Below, one piece after another: positions 1-7,015 of a DNA stretch of 8,336 nucleotides. The stretch comes from Blautia sp. (lineage in GTDB: Bacteria; Bacillota; Clostridia; Lachnospirales; Lachnospiraceae), in contig JAFWDX010000146.1 of the NCBI GenBank assembly GCA_017515945.1, positions 1 to 8,336 of the forward strand, read 5' to 3'. The position numbers and the translations under genes are program-made. The notes under the pieces are model-generated. The model was not told the origin of the DNA and did not search any database. It saw only the letters and a program-made list of their open reading frames with translations. Numbering within the stretch: position 1 is the first letter of the stretch; each line of letters begins with the position of its first letter.

Positions 1-56
1 AACCTGTCCCCCTGACTCACCTGTGAACGCTGTTCACAGAATGTTTGAAGGGCCTG
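1..56 (-). repeat. REP-like family B repeat, left-edge copy
   Basis: Read on the minus strand, this block matches 3850-3905 at about 48 of 56 positions. Positions 1-20 carry the family B core (AACCTGTCCCC followed by TGACTCAC), and 21-39 form a perfect 8-bp hairpin, CTGTGAAC-GCT-GTTCACAG. The repeat begins 10 bases past the aminopeptidase stop codon and is probably cut by the window edge. The hairpin has no T-tract on the minus strand, so I do not call it a terminator for that gene, although it may protect the 3' end of the transcript. Confidence 0.75.
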
Positions 57-66
57 CTGAAAATTC

Positions 67-1473
67 TCAGGCTTTTTCAAGGAAAGTCCGGTAGGCTTTA
101 TAGGCTTCATAAATGTCGGCCTTGCTGGTGACCTCCCATGGCGCGTGCATGCTCAGGACGGCGACGCCGCTGTCGATGACTTCCATTCCATAGAGCGCGG
201 CAATGTAGGCGATCGTACCGCCGCCGCCGGCGTCGACCCGGCCCAGTTCAGCCGTCTGGAAGGCGACATGGTCTTCATCAAAGATCCGGCGGATCCGGGC
301 GATATATTCCGCGTTCGCATCGTTGGAACCGGATTTTCCCCGGGCACCGGTGAATTTGTTGAGTACGATGCCGCGTCCGAGATAGGCGCTGTTCTTCTTC
401 TCGAATACGTCTGCGAAGGAAGGATCATATCCTGCACTGACATCGGAAGAGAGCATACGGCTGTTCCTGAGCGCCCTACGCAGGGTCAGGTCAGAGTAAG
501 AGCCGGCACAGGCCAGCAGCTCAGCCACAGCATTTTCAAAGAAACGGGACTGCATACCTGTAGCACCGACGCTGCCGATCTCTTCCTTGTCAACCAGCAG
601 GCAGCAGGCGGCCCTGTCGGTGCGGCCGGTTTCGAGCATGGCCAGCAGTGATGTATAGGCACAGACTCTGTCATCCTGGCCATATGCAGCGATCATGCTG
701 CGATCCAGTCCGCAGTCGCGGGCCCTGCCGGCAGGCACGATTTCCAGTTCTGCAGAAAGGAAATCCTCCTCCTCGATCCCGTAGGTATCACGAAGGATCC
801 GCAGCACATTGCCGCGCACTGCTTCCTTTTCCTCAGAATCCTTCCCCTCTTCATCTCCGTCGGCAGATAACGGCCGGCTCCCCAGCAGGATATCGAGCTT
901 CTCACCGGGAATCACCTCGGAGGCTTTCTGCTCCATCTGTTTGGCAGACAGGTGGATCAACAGATCCGTGATATAAAGGACAGGATCATTTTCATCTTCA
1001 CCGATACAGATATCCAGAACGGTTCCGTCTTTTCTGGCCACAACCCCGTGCATCGCCAGAGGCAGGGCTACCCACTGGTATTTCTTGACACCGCCGTAAT
1101 AATGCGTGTCCAGATAAGCCAGATCGGTATCCTCATAAAGCGGATTCTGCTTGACATCCAGACGCGGGGAATCGATATGCGCACAGAGAATATTCATCCC
1201 TGCCTCAAGCCCCTCCTTCCCGAGACGGAAAAGAGCGACGATCTTGCCCATGCCGACGGCATAAACCTTATCCCCCTCATGAAGAACTCTGCCTGAAGCG
1301 GCAGCCTCCTCCAGAGAAATATATCCCGCTTCCCGCGCCAGTGCGGTGATCTCTGTCACACACTCACGCTCTGTCTTGCCGTGATCCAGAAAAGTGCGGT
1401 ATTTCCCCGCAATCTCCTCCAGACGCGCTTCATCCTCAGCCGTATAACCCGGCCATGCATTAGGTCGTTTCAT
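67..1473 (-). CDS. M18 family metallo-aminopeptidase
   Basis: This is a cytoplasmic, zinc-dependent aminopeptidase of peptidase family M18 (aspartyl aminopeptidase / yeast aminopeptidase I group), which removes N-terminal residues from peptides during peptide turnover. The 468 residues are the usual full length. The family metal and catalytic residues are all present in order: His99 in AHIDSPRLD, Asp267 in GQDDRV, Glu297-Glu298 in DKEEIGS, Asp344 in SSDVSAGYDP and His443 in SMHAPWE. The middle part (about 105-250) is the inserted dimerisation domain of the family and carries an acidic stretch at 204-217. The ATG start is supported by AAGGAGG nine bases upstream. The gene is monocistronic as far as visible, with a promoter at 1572-1600. 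Family assignment is firm; substrate preference (acidic or neutral N-termini) cannot be read from the sequence. Confidence 0.95.
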   Translation of the reverse strand: MKRPNAWPGYTAEDEARLEEIAGKYRTFLDHGKTERECVTEITALAREAGYISLEEAAASGRVLHEGDKVYAVGMGKIVALFRLGKEGLEAGMNILCAHIDSPRLDVKQNPLYEDTDLAYLDTHYYGGVKKYQWVALPLAMHGVVARKDGTVLDICIGEDENDPVLYITDLLIHLSAKQMEQKASEVIPGEKLDILLGSRPLSADGDEEGKDSEEKEAVRGNVLRILRDTYGIEEEDFLSAELEIVPAGRARDCGLDRSMIAAYGQDDRVCAYTSLLAMLETGRTDRAACCLLVDKEEIGSVGATGMQSRFFENAVAELLACAGSYSDLTLRRALRNSRMLSSDVSAGYDPSFADVFEKKNSAYLGRGIVLNKFTGARGKSGSNDANAEYIARIRRIFDEDHVAFQTAELGRVDAGGGGTIAYIAALYGMEVIDSGVAVLSMHAPWEVTSKADIYEAYKAYRTFLEKA

Positions 1474-1571
1474 ATAGAAGATCCTCCTTGGAATTGTATA
1501 CTTGTATTACATACTGTTTACCGTGGCATATGCAGAGCTCCGCCCGTTTTTCCGCAGTATGTGCAGGAGTG

Positions 1572-1600
1572 ATTTTACAACACAACATTATTTATTTCAA
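1572..1600 (-). promoter_or_regulatory. Promoter of the M18 aminopeptidase gene
   Basis: Read on the minus strand, TTGAAA (1595-1600) is separated by exactly 17 bases from TAAAAT (1572-1577), a good match to a housekeeping sigma-A promoter. Transcription should begin near 1565, giving a leader of about 90 bases before the ATG at 1473. The promoter sits just inside the REP-like hairpin at 1630-1667 and diverges from the tRNA promoter. Prediction from sequence only. Confidence 0.6.
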
Positions 1601-1629
1601 CCTGTTATGGACCATGAGTTATGAGTCGC

Positions 1630-1667
1630 GGGAATGAGTCAAGGAACCTGTCCCCGTGACTCATCCC
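1630..1667 (+). repeat. REP-like family B hairpin
   Basis: ATGAGTCA (1634-1641) pairs with TGACTCAT (1657-1664) around the loop AGGAACCTGTCCCCG (1642-1656). The stem is extended by GGG/CCC with one bulged A. The same loop and arms recur at 8220-8262 and, diverged, at 3888-3951 and 1-20. It lies between the divergent promoters of the aminopeptidase and the tRNA gene. It resembles REP sequences spread by Y1/IS200-like REP-associated transposases, but no such gene is present here. Confidence 0.8.
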
Positions 1668-1704
1668 TGAAAAAAAGATTTTTCGATTTTTTTAGGAAAA
1701 GCTC

Positions 1705-1733
1705 TTGACAAATACGGACATGCGTCGTAGAAT
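1705..1733 (+). promoter_or_regulatory. Promoter of the tRNA-Arg gene
   Basis: TTGACA (1705-1710), a perfect -35 box, is followed after exactly 17 bases by TAGAAT (1728-1733), a 5/6 match to the -10 box. The expected start near 1740 leaves about 32 bases of 5' precursor to be removed before the tRNA at 1772. This is a near-consensus, presumably strong sigma-A promoter, as is usual for tRNA genes. Confidence 0.85.
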
Positions 1734-1771
1734 ATCATTTGTTGTGGAACACAGTTGTTGCTTCACGATGT

Positions 1772-1845
1772 GTGCGTTTAGCTCAGCTGGATAGAGCGTT
1801 TGGCTACGGACCAAAAGGCCGGGGGTTCGAATCCTCTAACGCACG
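1772..1845 (+). tRNA. tRNA-Arg (anticodon ACG)
   Basis: A full cloverleaf can be folded by hand. The acceptor stem is GTGCGTT (1772-1778) with AACGCAC (1838-1844) and discriminator G1845. The D arm is GCTC/GAGC. The anticodon stem TTTGG/CCAAA encloses the loop CTACGGA with anticodon ACG at 1806-1808. The T arm holds GGTTCGAATCC. The 3' CCA is not encoded and must be added after transcription. The ACG anticodon reads CGN Arg codons and is normally edited to ICG by TadA. It is a single-gene transcription unit with its own promoter and terminator, and the only plus-strand gene in the window. Confidence 0.97.
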
Positions 1846-1850
1846 CTTTT

Positions 1851-1881
1851 AAGGCATTCTCTTTATGAGAATGCCTTTTTT
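1851..1881 (+). terminator. Intrinsic terminator of the tRNA-Arg gene
   Basis: AAGGCATTCTC (1851-1861) pairs perfectly with GAGAATGCCTT (1867-1877) across a five-base loop (TTTAT) and runs into TTTTTT, a classical Rho-independent terminator. It begins only five bases after the tRNA discriminator base. Confidence 0.95.
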
Positions 1882-1892
1882 CTTTCTTCTTT

Positions 1893-2057
1893 GTAACTGT
1901 TCAGTCACAAGCTCCTTCACTGTTACGAGGCCACACCGAAGGCGTCCCTTGGGAGGCGCAGGCTCCTTTCGTCGCATTGGAAGTGCGCCTGGCCTTGGCT
2001 GTTCAACTTTTTCTCACGCACCTCGCAGTAAATGCGAGGTGCTGACTGAACAGTTAC
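1893..2057 (+). mobile_element. Family A MITE-like element, copy 1 (165 bp)
   Basis: The ends are perfect 15-bp inverted repeats: GTAACTGTTCAGTCA (1893-1907) and TGACTGAACAGTTAC (2043-2057). The element is flanked on both sides by TCTTCTTT (1885-1892 and 2058-2065), an apparent 8-bp target-site duplication, though this tract is pyrimidine-rich. Inside are an AGGCGCA/TGCGCCT inverted pair (1954-1960, 1984-1990), a 10-bp hairpin GCACCTCGCA-GTAAA-TGCGAGGTGC (2018-2042), and a 20-base module at 1933-1952 that recurs in other copies. No plausible coding sequence is present, so any movement would need a transposase supplied in trans. It lies just behind the tRNA terminator, in the gap to the 3' end of the isomerase gene. 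Confidence 0.85.
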
Positions 2058-2105
2058 TCTTCTTTTAGATTTCCGAGATATGCAAAGCCATTTACCCGCC
2101 TCGTC

Positions 2106-2165
2106 ATATGCAGAGAGAGCCTCCGGATATGTGGAGTTCCACATATCCGGAGGCTCTCTGCATAT
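2106..2165. repeat. Near-perfect 60-base hairpin/palindrome
   Basis: The left arm (2106-2135) pairs with the right arm (2138-2165) in about 28 base pairs, with one two-base AG bulge and a minimal loop at 2136-2137. The inner 17 bp (2119-2135 with 2138-2154) are perfect. It lies 60 bases beyond the isomerase stop codon. On neither strand is it followed by a T-tract, so it is not a standard terminator. It could be an mRNA 3'-end stabiliser, a processing site, a protein-binding palindrome or a remnant of a mobile element. It shares no ends with families A or B. Confidence 0.8.
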
Positions 2166-2224
2166 AACGTGCGGAAAAACAGGTACATTTAAGAGTCTCT
2201 GCTTTCAGCTTTCATGCTGTCGCT

Positions 2225-3643
2225 TTATCTCGTCACGATCTCTACCGGTACATTCAGGATCTTGGCGACCTTCAGAATCGTATCGATATGGCGTCCTGTG
2301 GCTGCAGCCATGTGATGAGTCGGGCCTGCTTCGCTCCAGCGGTTGACAAACTCTCTGGCGCCGCAGGTAAAGCGGGTGCGCATATTTGTGTCGCCGAACT
2401 TGAGGATCTTGCCCTCCTCATTGACACCCTCAGCCACGACAAACTTGAAGTTGCCGTCTCCGTCCTGGGTGATGGCCAGATAGGTGACCGGTCCGGTATA
2501 GGGATAGAACTGGGTCAGGTAACCGCCGCCGGTCTTACCGTGGAAGACCTTGACGATCTTCATGGAAGGTTTCCTGTCAGAGATATCGGCATCTCCGGAT
2601 CCGCTGTGGCCGATGATGGCAATGTCTTCGTTAAAGTCGATGGAATACATTTCGGAAAGCTGTCCGGTGCCGGAAATGGTCTTGAGGATGCTCATGGCCA
2701 TGGCTACCTTCATATCGCCCTCAACCGCACAGGCTGTCCCCTGTTTGATCAGCATGGAAAATGCAGGGATCAGCATGCTGTCCAGCACGCCGGCCTGTCC
2801 CTTTGCAAAGCCGTCATAATGGGAAGCGATGAGGCCGAGCTGCTCGTCCTTGACCCACTTCTCAAAGGCCACGACATACTTTGCCATCTCCCATACTTCC
2901 TCGATGGAGCCGCCGCCCTCGACCTCAAAGGTATCCAGGATTTCCTGAGCCTTTGCGCGGATGGTATCCTCATCCGTCACATCATCCGCGATGACCCACA
3001 TTTTCTCCCAGTCAAACTGTTTGGTATACAGGTTCATCCTTCTGTACAGGTTAGTTTCGTCGATATACAGGTCCATCATACCGGGATACGGTCTCCCGAT
3101 CTGGGCAATATTGGTATCGCGGAAACGCCTGCGCACCTGAGCCGCACGGCACCAGTCCTCGATCTGAGCCTGTACCTCGGGATCTCCTCCCTCCACTACG
3201 CCGGTGATGACCGCATGTCTCTTGCCGAAACGCTCCAGGTCCGCCACCGCCTCGCCGACAGCGCCACAGGCATAACCGATGCCCAGCCATGTGGGAATGT
3301 CCGCGGTATCATAATCCAGCGCTTTCACCTTTTGCACATTGACCAGTACGACCGGGACATCCAGGTCTCGGATGGCCGGAAGCATATTGTAGGATGTCGC
3401 ATATGTCAGCATCTGTACGAAAACCAGGTCCACATCCGCCGCGCGGAACTTGTCCCCGGCCGCCATGGACTGCTCCTTGGTGGTGATCATCCCGCCGTCC
3501 ACGATCTCGATCGTATCCGGAAGAGTCTTTTTGAAAGCTTCATACTGGCTCTCAAACTCAGGAACCAGCTGAGGGAACTGCGGCAGATACGCACCCAGCG
3601 CAATTGAAAAAACGCCGATCCTTGCCTTTGTATTTACTAACAT
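2225..3643 (-). CDS. L-arabinose/L-fucose isomerase family protein
   Basis: The 472-residue cytoplasmic protein resembles the metal-dependent aldose-ketose isomerases of the AraA/FucI superfamily, which interconvert an aldose and its ketose for sugar use. The putative Mn-binding residues are Glu308 in AVEGD, Glu339 in DFNED, His346 in IGHSGSGD and His443 or His444 in GPTHHMAA, in the order Glu, Glu, His, His known from L-arabinose isomerase. The N-terminal part (about 1-170) looks like the Rossmann-like substrate domain of the family. The frame stays open upstream to 3883, but the ATG at 3643 is chosen because AGGAGG lies six bases before it, and because the upstream part is repeat and promoter DNA. 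No kinase, epimerase, transporter or regulator of a sugar operon is adjacent, so the substrate (arabinose, fucose or another sugar) is unknown. Superfamily is fairly sure; exact activity is not. Confidence 0.85.
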   Translation of the reverse strand: MLVNTKARIGVFSIALGAYLPQFPQLVPEFESQYEAFKKTLPDTIEIVDGGMITTKEQSMAAGDKFRAADVDLVFVQMLTYATSYNMLPAIRDLDVPVVLVNVQKVKALDYDTADIPTWLGIGYACGAVGEAVADLERFGKRHAVITGVVEGGDPEVQAQIEDWCRAAQVRRRFRDTNIAQIGRPYPGMMDLYIDETNLYRRMNLYTKQFDWEKMWVIADDVTDEDTIRAKAQEILDTFEVEGGGSIEEVWEMAKYVVAFEKWVKDEQLGLIASHYDGFAKGQAGVLDSMLIPAFSMLIKQGTACAVEGDMKVAMAMSILKTISGTGQLSEMYSIDFNEDIAIIGHSGSGDADISDRKPSMKIVKVFHGKTGGGYLTQFYPYTGPVTYLAITQDGDGNFKFVVAEGVNEEGKILKFGDTNMRTRFTCGAREFVNRWSEAGPTHHMAAATGRHIDTILKVAKILNVPVEIVTR

Positions 3644-3678
3644 GGTTTTCCTCCTGCGTATATATTTACGTTGTAATC

Positions 3679-3709
3679 GTACCTGTTCACTCACAGGCTT
3701 CTTTGTTAC
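3679..3709 (+). repeat. Degenerate family A left end in the isomerase leader
   Basis: GTACCTGTTCACTCACAGGCT at its left part matches the family A left end, as seen at 8138, at about 19 of 21 positions, and the block ends in GTTAC like the others. On the minus strand it forms the start of the predicted isomerase leader, where CCTGT (3682-3686) and ACAGG (3693-3697) can form a small hairpin. No matching right end is visible nearby, so this is a remnant or a solo end. Confidence 0.55.
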
Positions 3710-3715
3710 TTTATT

Positions 3716-3744
3716 CTTATACTTTATCACAGAATTTATGACAC
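3716..3744 (-). promoter_or_regulatory. Candidate promoter of the isomerase gene
   Basis: On the minus strand GTGTCA (3739-3744, 4/6 match) is 17 bases from TATAAG (3716-3721, 5/6 match). The predicted start near 3709 leaves a leader of about 65 bases. The -35 is imperfect, and overlapping alternatives such as TTGTTG with TAAAGT exist in the same AT-rich stretch. That would suit a promoter that needs an activator, but this is inference. Confidence 0.45.
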
Positions 3745-3767
3745 AACAACTGAATTTTGTACAAAGA

Positions 3768-3852
3768 CTGACCCCTTCGCTGCGTCTGTTACTGTTCACG
3801 GTCTGACTGATGCAGGATGAGATCTGGCTTTTCGGCAGGAAAATGGGGTCAG
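3768..3852. repeat. Block bounded by CTGACCCC/GGGGTCAG inverted repeats
   Basis: CTGACCCC (3768-3775) and GGGGTCAG (3845-3852) are perfect 8-bp inverted repeats about 70 bases apart. Between them lies TTACTGTTCACGGTCTGACTGA (3789-3810, with its first 11 bases close to the family A tip), which matches 8201-8222 at 20 of 22 positions. The ATGGGGTCAGGCCC end resembles REP-type sequences known near Y1 transposases in other bacteria. No gene is visible inside it. Confidence 0.5.
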
Positions 3853-3905
3853 GCCCTCCAAACATTCTGTAAACAGCGTTCATGGGCGAGTCATGGGGAC
3901 AGATT
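3850..3905 (+). repeat. 56-base repeat matching the window start
   Basis: This stretch matches the reverse complement of positions 1-56 at about 48 of 56 bases. It includes the AAACATTCTG block and the AACAGCGTTCA hairpin centre, though the hairpin is degenerate here. It joins directly to a family B core, as at the window start, so hairpin plus core seems to be one longer repeat unit. Confidence 0.7.
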
Positions 3906-3951
3906 CCTTGACTCGCACATGCGTGTGAGGAGGAACCTGTCCCCGTGACTC
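3888..3951. repeat. Inverted pair of family B cores (BIME-like)
   Basis: Two family B cores face each other: 3888-3908 and 3931-3951 are inverted repeats identical at 19 of 21 positions. The spacer contains a second small symmetry around CACATGCGTGTG. Such head-to-head REP pairs resemble the BIME arrangement of REP elements. The unit could fold into a long cruciform or RNA hairpin in the gap between the terminator of the LTA-synthase-like gene and the isomerase promoter. Confidence 0.7.
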
Positions 3952-4008
3952 ACCGTCCGTCATGAATTCCCCTACCAGAGCCCCGCCCCTCCCTTCACCG
4001 TCCGTCAT
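3951..4008 (+). repeat. 13-bp direct repeat, 45-base period
   Basis: CACCGTCCGTCAT occurs at 3951-3963 and again at 3996-4008. The DNA between is rich in C runs and shows no gene. The first copy overlaps the last base of the family B pair, so the repeat may mark a duplicated or deleted insertion boundary. Confidence 0.6.
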
Positions 4009-4020
4009 ATCCCCTCCCTG

Positions 4021-4054
4021 AAAAAAAATGGCAGAGAAATTCTCTCTGCCATTT
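4021..4054 (-). terminator. Intrinsic terminator of the LTA-synthase-like gene
   Basis: A perfect 12-bp stem, AAATGGCAGAGA (4026-4037) with TCTCTGCCATTT (4043-4054), encloses a five-base loop. On the minus strand it is followed by eight T residues (4021-4028, partly in the stem). It starts 18 bases after the stop codon at 4073, so transcription of that gene should end here. Confidence 0.95.
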
Positions 4055-4072
4055 CTAATAATCCCCAAATTT

Positions 4073-6628
4073 TCAATCAAACAGGATCCCATAAAAATCC
4101 GTCTCAATGATCTTCCTGGAAAGCATCAGCCTGTTGGCCACGATCCTGTTGATCCGGTCGATATACCCCGGATCCTTCGCATACCCCGGCTTCGGGAAAT
4201 ACGTCCCGTTCTCACTGAAGTACTTACCCTGATCCGTGACCCAGCACAGATTGTTCCAGTAAGCGATCGCCTCCTGATCAGAAAAGACATCCCGCCCGGC
4301 CAGTAACCGCGAATCAAAGGTCAGGCCGAACAGATTGGACAACGTCGGCAGGATATCGAGACTGATCGTCGGAGACGAGACCTCCTTCGCCATATCCTTG
4401 TTCGCATTCTCCAGACAGCCCGACCAGATGATCAGTCCGTTTTCATCCTGATCCCAGGAATAATAATCATCATGCTTCAGCAGATCCGCCACGCAGTCCG
4501 TATCATTTCCCCATTCATCGGACTGCTCCAGGCCATAGGGGTAATGATCAGCGGTCATGACAATGACCGTATCATCCGCCAGGCCATTCTGCTCGAGCTT
4601 GTCAACCATAACCTTGAGGGCATCCTCCAGCTCAAGCTGCAGGCAGAAGAAATTGATAGTATTTCTTTCGTACGTATCAAACGCATCGCCGAGACCCGCG
4701 CGTACACGGTCAATATTGGCCTCCACACGATAGTCACTCGGATCATTATACGGAGCGTGACCGCTGATCGTCATATAATAAACGCAGAACGGACCTTTAT
4801 TGATATAGGTATCCATCGTCTTGTCAAAGCAGACATCGTCGTCCGGCCACTCGCCTGTGAGTTCCTCCAGCCCGCTTCCAAGAGCGATAAAATCCGTATA
4901 ACCAAAAGTGGTATGCGTCTGATCCCTGTCGTAATAATCATAATCGCCGTTATGGAAGGCCAGGCAATTATAACCCTCCCGTCCAAGCTGACTCGCCATG
5001 GTGAAGTAATTGTTGTTGTACCGGGTATCCATAAAGGAATTGACCTCGTCATAGGGAGCCAGGCCAAACAATGTGGAAAACTCACCCGTGATGGTGCTGC
5101 CGCCCCAGGCGGGCTGATAATAATCCGAAAAATAAAAGCCGTTATGGATCAGCCGATACAAGGTCGGTGTAAGCTTCTCGCTGACCACCGCATCCGAGAA
5201 GGCCTCCGCGCAGATAATGATCAGATTTTTACCCTTGAACAGTCCTGTATACTCATTTTTATTGGAAGCGCTCAGGCTGGCGATATGCTCTGCCACGGCT
5301 ACTGCATCGGAATTACCGGAAGCCTGCGCCAGGCCGACAAAGTCAAGATCCATCTCATTTTTTCCGGTGACCGTCTGCGCGGCATCCTGCGTCGCCGCGG
5401 TATCCTGTCCTTCCATCGCAGCATCCTCGCTGTCCTCAGAAGTCTCCTCATCCGCCTGTGCCAGCGTCTCGGTGCTTTCATCCACCGAGTGGAAGCTTGA
5501 AGACGGACGGCCGAAGATCGAATACTGCAGATCCAGGCGTGTACTGGTAAGCAGACCGAACGTATTGGTCGCGGAATTAAAATTATAATTGGCCGCATAA
5601 ATGGATCTCGTCTGACCGCTTCCTGCCGTCAGCACCAGCAGGATCAGACAGGCCGCTGCTACGCCAAGAGGCGAAAGGGATCTCGGTCTCTTTTTGCGCC
5701 TGCGCCGCGGCTTAGGCAGCGGGATCCTCAGCGTCACGAACGTGTAAAGGATCAACGGCAGGAAAAAGAGAAGGATCCTGGGAATATTGACCAGGAGTGC
5801 CCTGATAAAGATCGAATTATAATTGGTCGTCACACCGCCGGCTCCCTGAGTCAGTCCTGCCAGCGACATATAAACCTTAAAGGAGCTGTGAACGATACTC
5901 TGAAGGACAAACCAGAAGCCCATAAGCCCCAGAAGTCCCATGGTGATCCACTGTCCGGTCTTTTTCTGGAAAGATCCCACAATGAAAAACAGCAGCATCC
6001 CAAGACACACACAGCCCAGCAGTTCATACCACAGTCCTTTGAGAATAAACTGCCCGCTGAAGGCGCGCAGCATGATCTCCTCATAGATCAGGCTGACCGG
6101 AAACAGCATATACCCGTATTCCTTGAGATGGGCCCGCTGATAGAGTACCACCAGATAATCCGCAAAGGCGCCCGCCCCCTTTTTGATCCGCCAGAGTGCC
6201 GTCTCCAGCTGAGAACGGTTCCTTTTCGCGCCGGTACGTGTCGACGTGCTCCGGGACCTGGTCCGGGACGCCGCTGGTTCTCGGTTACGGCTGTGTGTAT
6301 TGGCCGCGTCGCCCGTCCGGCTCCTGCGCACCGCAGTATCTCTCACGGGCTCCTGTTCCCTGCCTGCCGCTGTACGGCGCAGGAACGTCCGCTGCTCCTC
6401 AGCATCCCTCTGAGCGGTCCTCCGGGCCTTCTGATGTTTATTCAGCATCTGCCGCCGGTATGCCTCTGCCTGACGGTGAAGCTGATCTGCGTACCTGTCC
6501 TGCCGCTTCTTCTCAGCGGCTGCCTGGCGGTCCATCAACTTCTTCTGCTTCTCCTGTTCAGAAGGCTGGGATGTTGAATTTCTCCGCAGCTGATCCGATC
6601 TGTTTGAATAATTTTGATTTGTTCCCAC
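4073..6628 (-). CDS. LTA-synthase-like membrane sulfatase-fold enzyme with basic N-terminal extension
   Basis: This 851-residue membrane protein belongs to the LtaS family, which transfers glycerol-phosphate from phosphatidylglycerol to build lipoteichoic acid outside the membrane. Residues 1-145 form a long cytosolic extension: a highly charged Lys/Arg/Gln/Glu helical part (about 22-85), then an Arg/Ser/Thr-rich stretch. About five membrane segments follow (near 172-189, 202-219, 228-247, 275-298, 319-336), then an acidic linker (about 380-430). The extracellular catalytic domain spans about 468-790. Active-site residues by LtaS comparison are Glu475 (AEAF), nucleophile Thr512 (GGSTITGEFS), His559 (AFHNGDYDYYDR), His624 (TISGHAPYND) and Asp694-His695 (TADHYPYG). 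Staphylococcal LtaS has 646 residues; the extra length is the extension plus linker. The start is GTG with GGGAG six bases upstream. It has its own promoter (6935-6963), a long leader and a strong terminator. The family also includes other phosphoglycerol and phosphoethanolamine transferases, so the polymer made is inferred. Confidence 0.9.
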   Translation of the reverse strand: MGTNQNYSNRSDQLRRNSTSQPSEQEKQKKLMDRQAAAEKKRQDRYADQLHRQAEAYRRQMLNKHQKARRTAQRDAEEQRTFLRRTAAGREQEPVRDTAVRRSRTGDAANTHSRNREPAASRTRSRSTSTRTGAKRNRSQLETALWRIKKGAGAFADYLVVLYQRAHLKEYGYMLFPVSLIYEEIMLRAFSGQFILKGLWYELLGCVCLGMLLFFIVGSFQKKTGQWITMGLLGLMGFWFVLQSIVHSSFKVYMSLAGLTQGAGGVTTNYNSIFIRALLVNIPRILLFFLPLILYTFVTLRIPLPKPRRRRKKRPRSLSPLGVAAACLILLVLTAGSGQTRSIYAANYNFNSATNTFGLLTSTRLDLQYSIFGRPSSSFHSVDESTETLAQADEETSEDSEDAAMEGQDTAATQDAAQTVTGKNEMDLDFVGLAQASGNSDAVAVAEHIASLSASNKNEYTGLFKGKNLIIICAEAFSDAVVSEKLTPTLYRLIHNGFYFSDYYQPAWGGSTITGEFSTLFGLAPYDEVNSFMDTRYNNNYFTMASQLGREGYNCLAFHNGDYDYYDRDQTHTTFGYTDFIALGSGLEELTGEWPDDDVCFDKTMDTYINKGPFCVYYMTISGHAPYNDPSDYRVEANIDRVRAGLGDAFDTYERNTINFFCLQLELEDALKVMVDKLEQNGLADDTVIVMTADHYPYGLEQSDEWGNDTDCVADLLKHDDYYSWDQDENGLIIWSGCLENANKDMAKEVSSPTISLDILPTLSNLFGLTFDSRLLAGRDVFSDQEAIAYWNNLCWVTDQGKYFSENGTYFPKPGYAKDPGYIDRINRIVANRLMLSRKIIETDFYGILFD

Positions 6629-6654
6629 TTTTTCTCCCTGCAGGCTTATCCTTT

Positions 6655-6674
6655 GCAGACGGCTGTCCGTCTGC
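6655..6674 (-). promoter_or_regulatory. Leader hairpin just upstream of the LTA-synthase-like start
   Basis: GCAGACGG (6655-6662) pairs perfectly with CCGTCTGC (6667-6674) around a four-base loop. In the mRNA of the minus-strand gene this GC-rich hairpin ends about 16 bases before the GGGAG ribosome binding site. It could influence translation or mRNA stability. On the plus strand it is followed by TTTT and so looks like a weak terminator, but no plus-strand gene reads into it. Confidence 0.55.
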
Positions 6675-6706
6675 TTTTATCTCCTGTTTTTACAGTACAA
6701 TTTCAT

Positions 6707-6872
6707 GTAACTGTTCAGTCACAAGCTCCTTCACAGTTACGAGGCCCGGTGCAGGCTCCTTTCGTCGCATTGAAAGTGCGCCTGATCCTGGCTGTTGACC
6801 TTTTGTTCCACGCACCTGCCAAGGCACACCTGCGGTGTCGCAGTATATGCGAGGTACTGACTGAACAATTAC
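6707..6872 (+). mobile_element. Family A MITE-like element, copy 2 (166 bp)
   Basis: The left end GTAACTGTTCAGTCA (6707-6721) is identical to copy 1, and the right end TGACTGAACAATTAC (6858-6872) has one change. The flanking octamers AATTTCAT (6699-6706) and AATATCGT (6873-6880) match at 6 of 8 positions, consistent with a drifted target-site duplication. The left end can fold on itself, GTAACTG with CAGTTAC (6734-6740). The whole element lies in the predicted leader of the LTA-synthase-like gene, between promoter and ribosome binding site, and would be transcribed in reverse as a structured RNA. No coding sequence is present. Confidence 0.8.
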
Positions 6873-6934
6873 AATATCGTAACTATTACAGTTGTATGAA
6901 TGAATCTTTACATTTTTATTCTTCTGAAGTGTAT

Positions 6935-6963
6935 ATCATAACAGAAATCCGTGGTTTATTCAA
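6935..6963 (-). promoter_or_regulatory. Promoter of the LTA-synthase-like gene
   Basis: On the minus strand TTGAAT (6958-6963) is exactly 17 bases from TATGAT (6935-6940); both are good sigma-A matches. Transcription from about 6928 gives an unusually long leader of about 300 bases that contains the family A element and the hairpin at 6655-6674. The promoter lies about 50 bases beyond the stop codon of the upstream membrane-protein gene, and read-through from that gene cannot be excluded. Confidence 0.65.
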
Positions 6964-7015
6964 GAATAACCGGAGTCATAATTCAAGTTCCAGGAAACTG
7001 CAGGTATATTCAGGC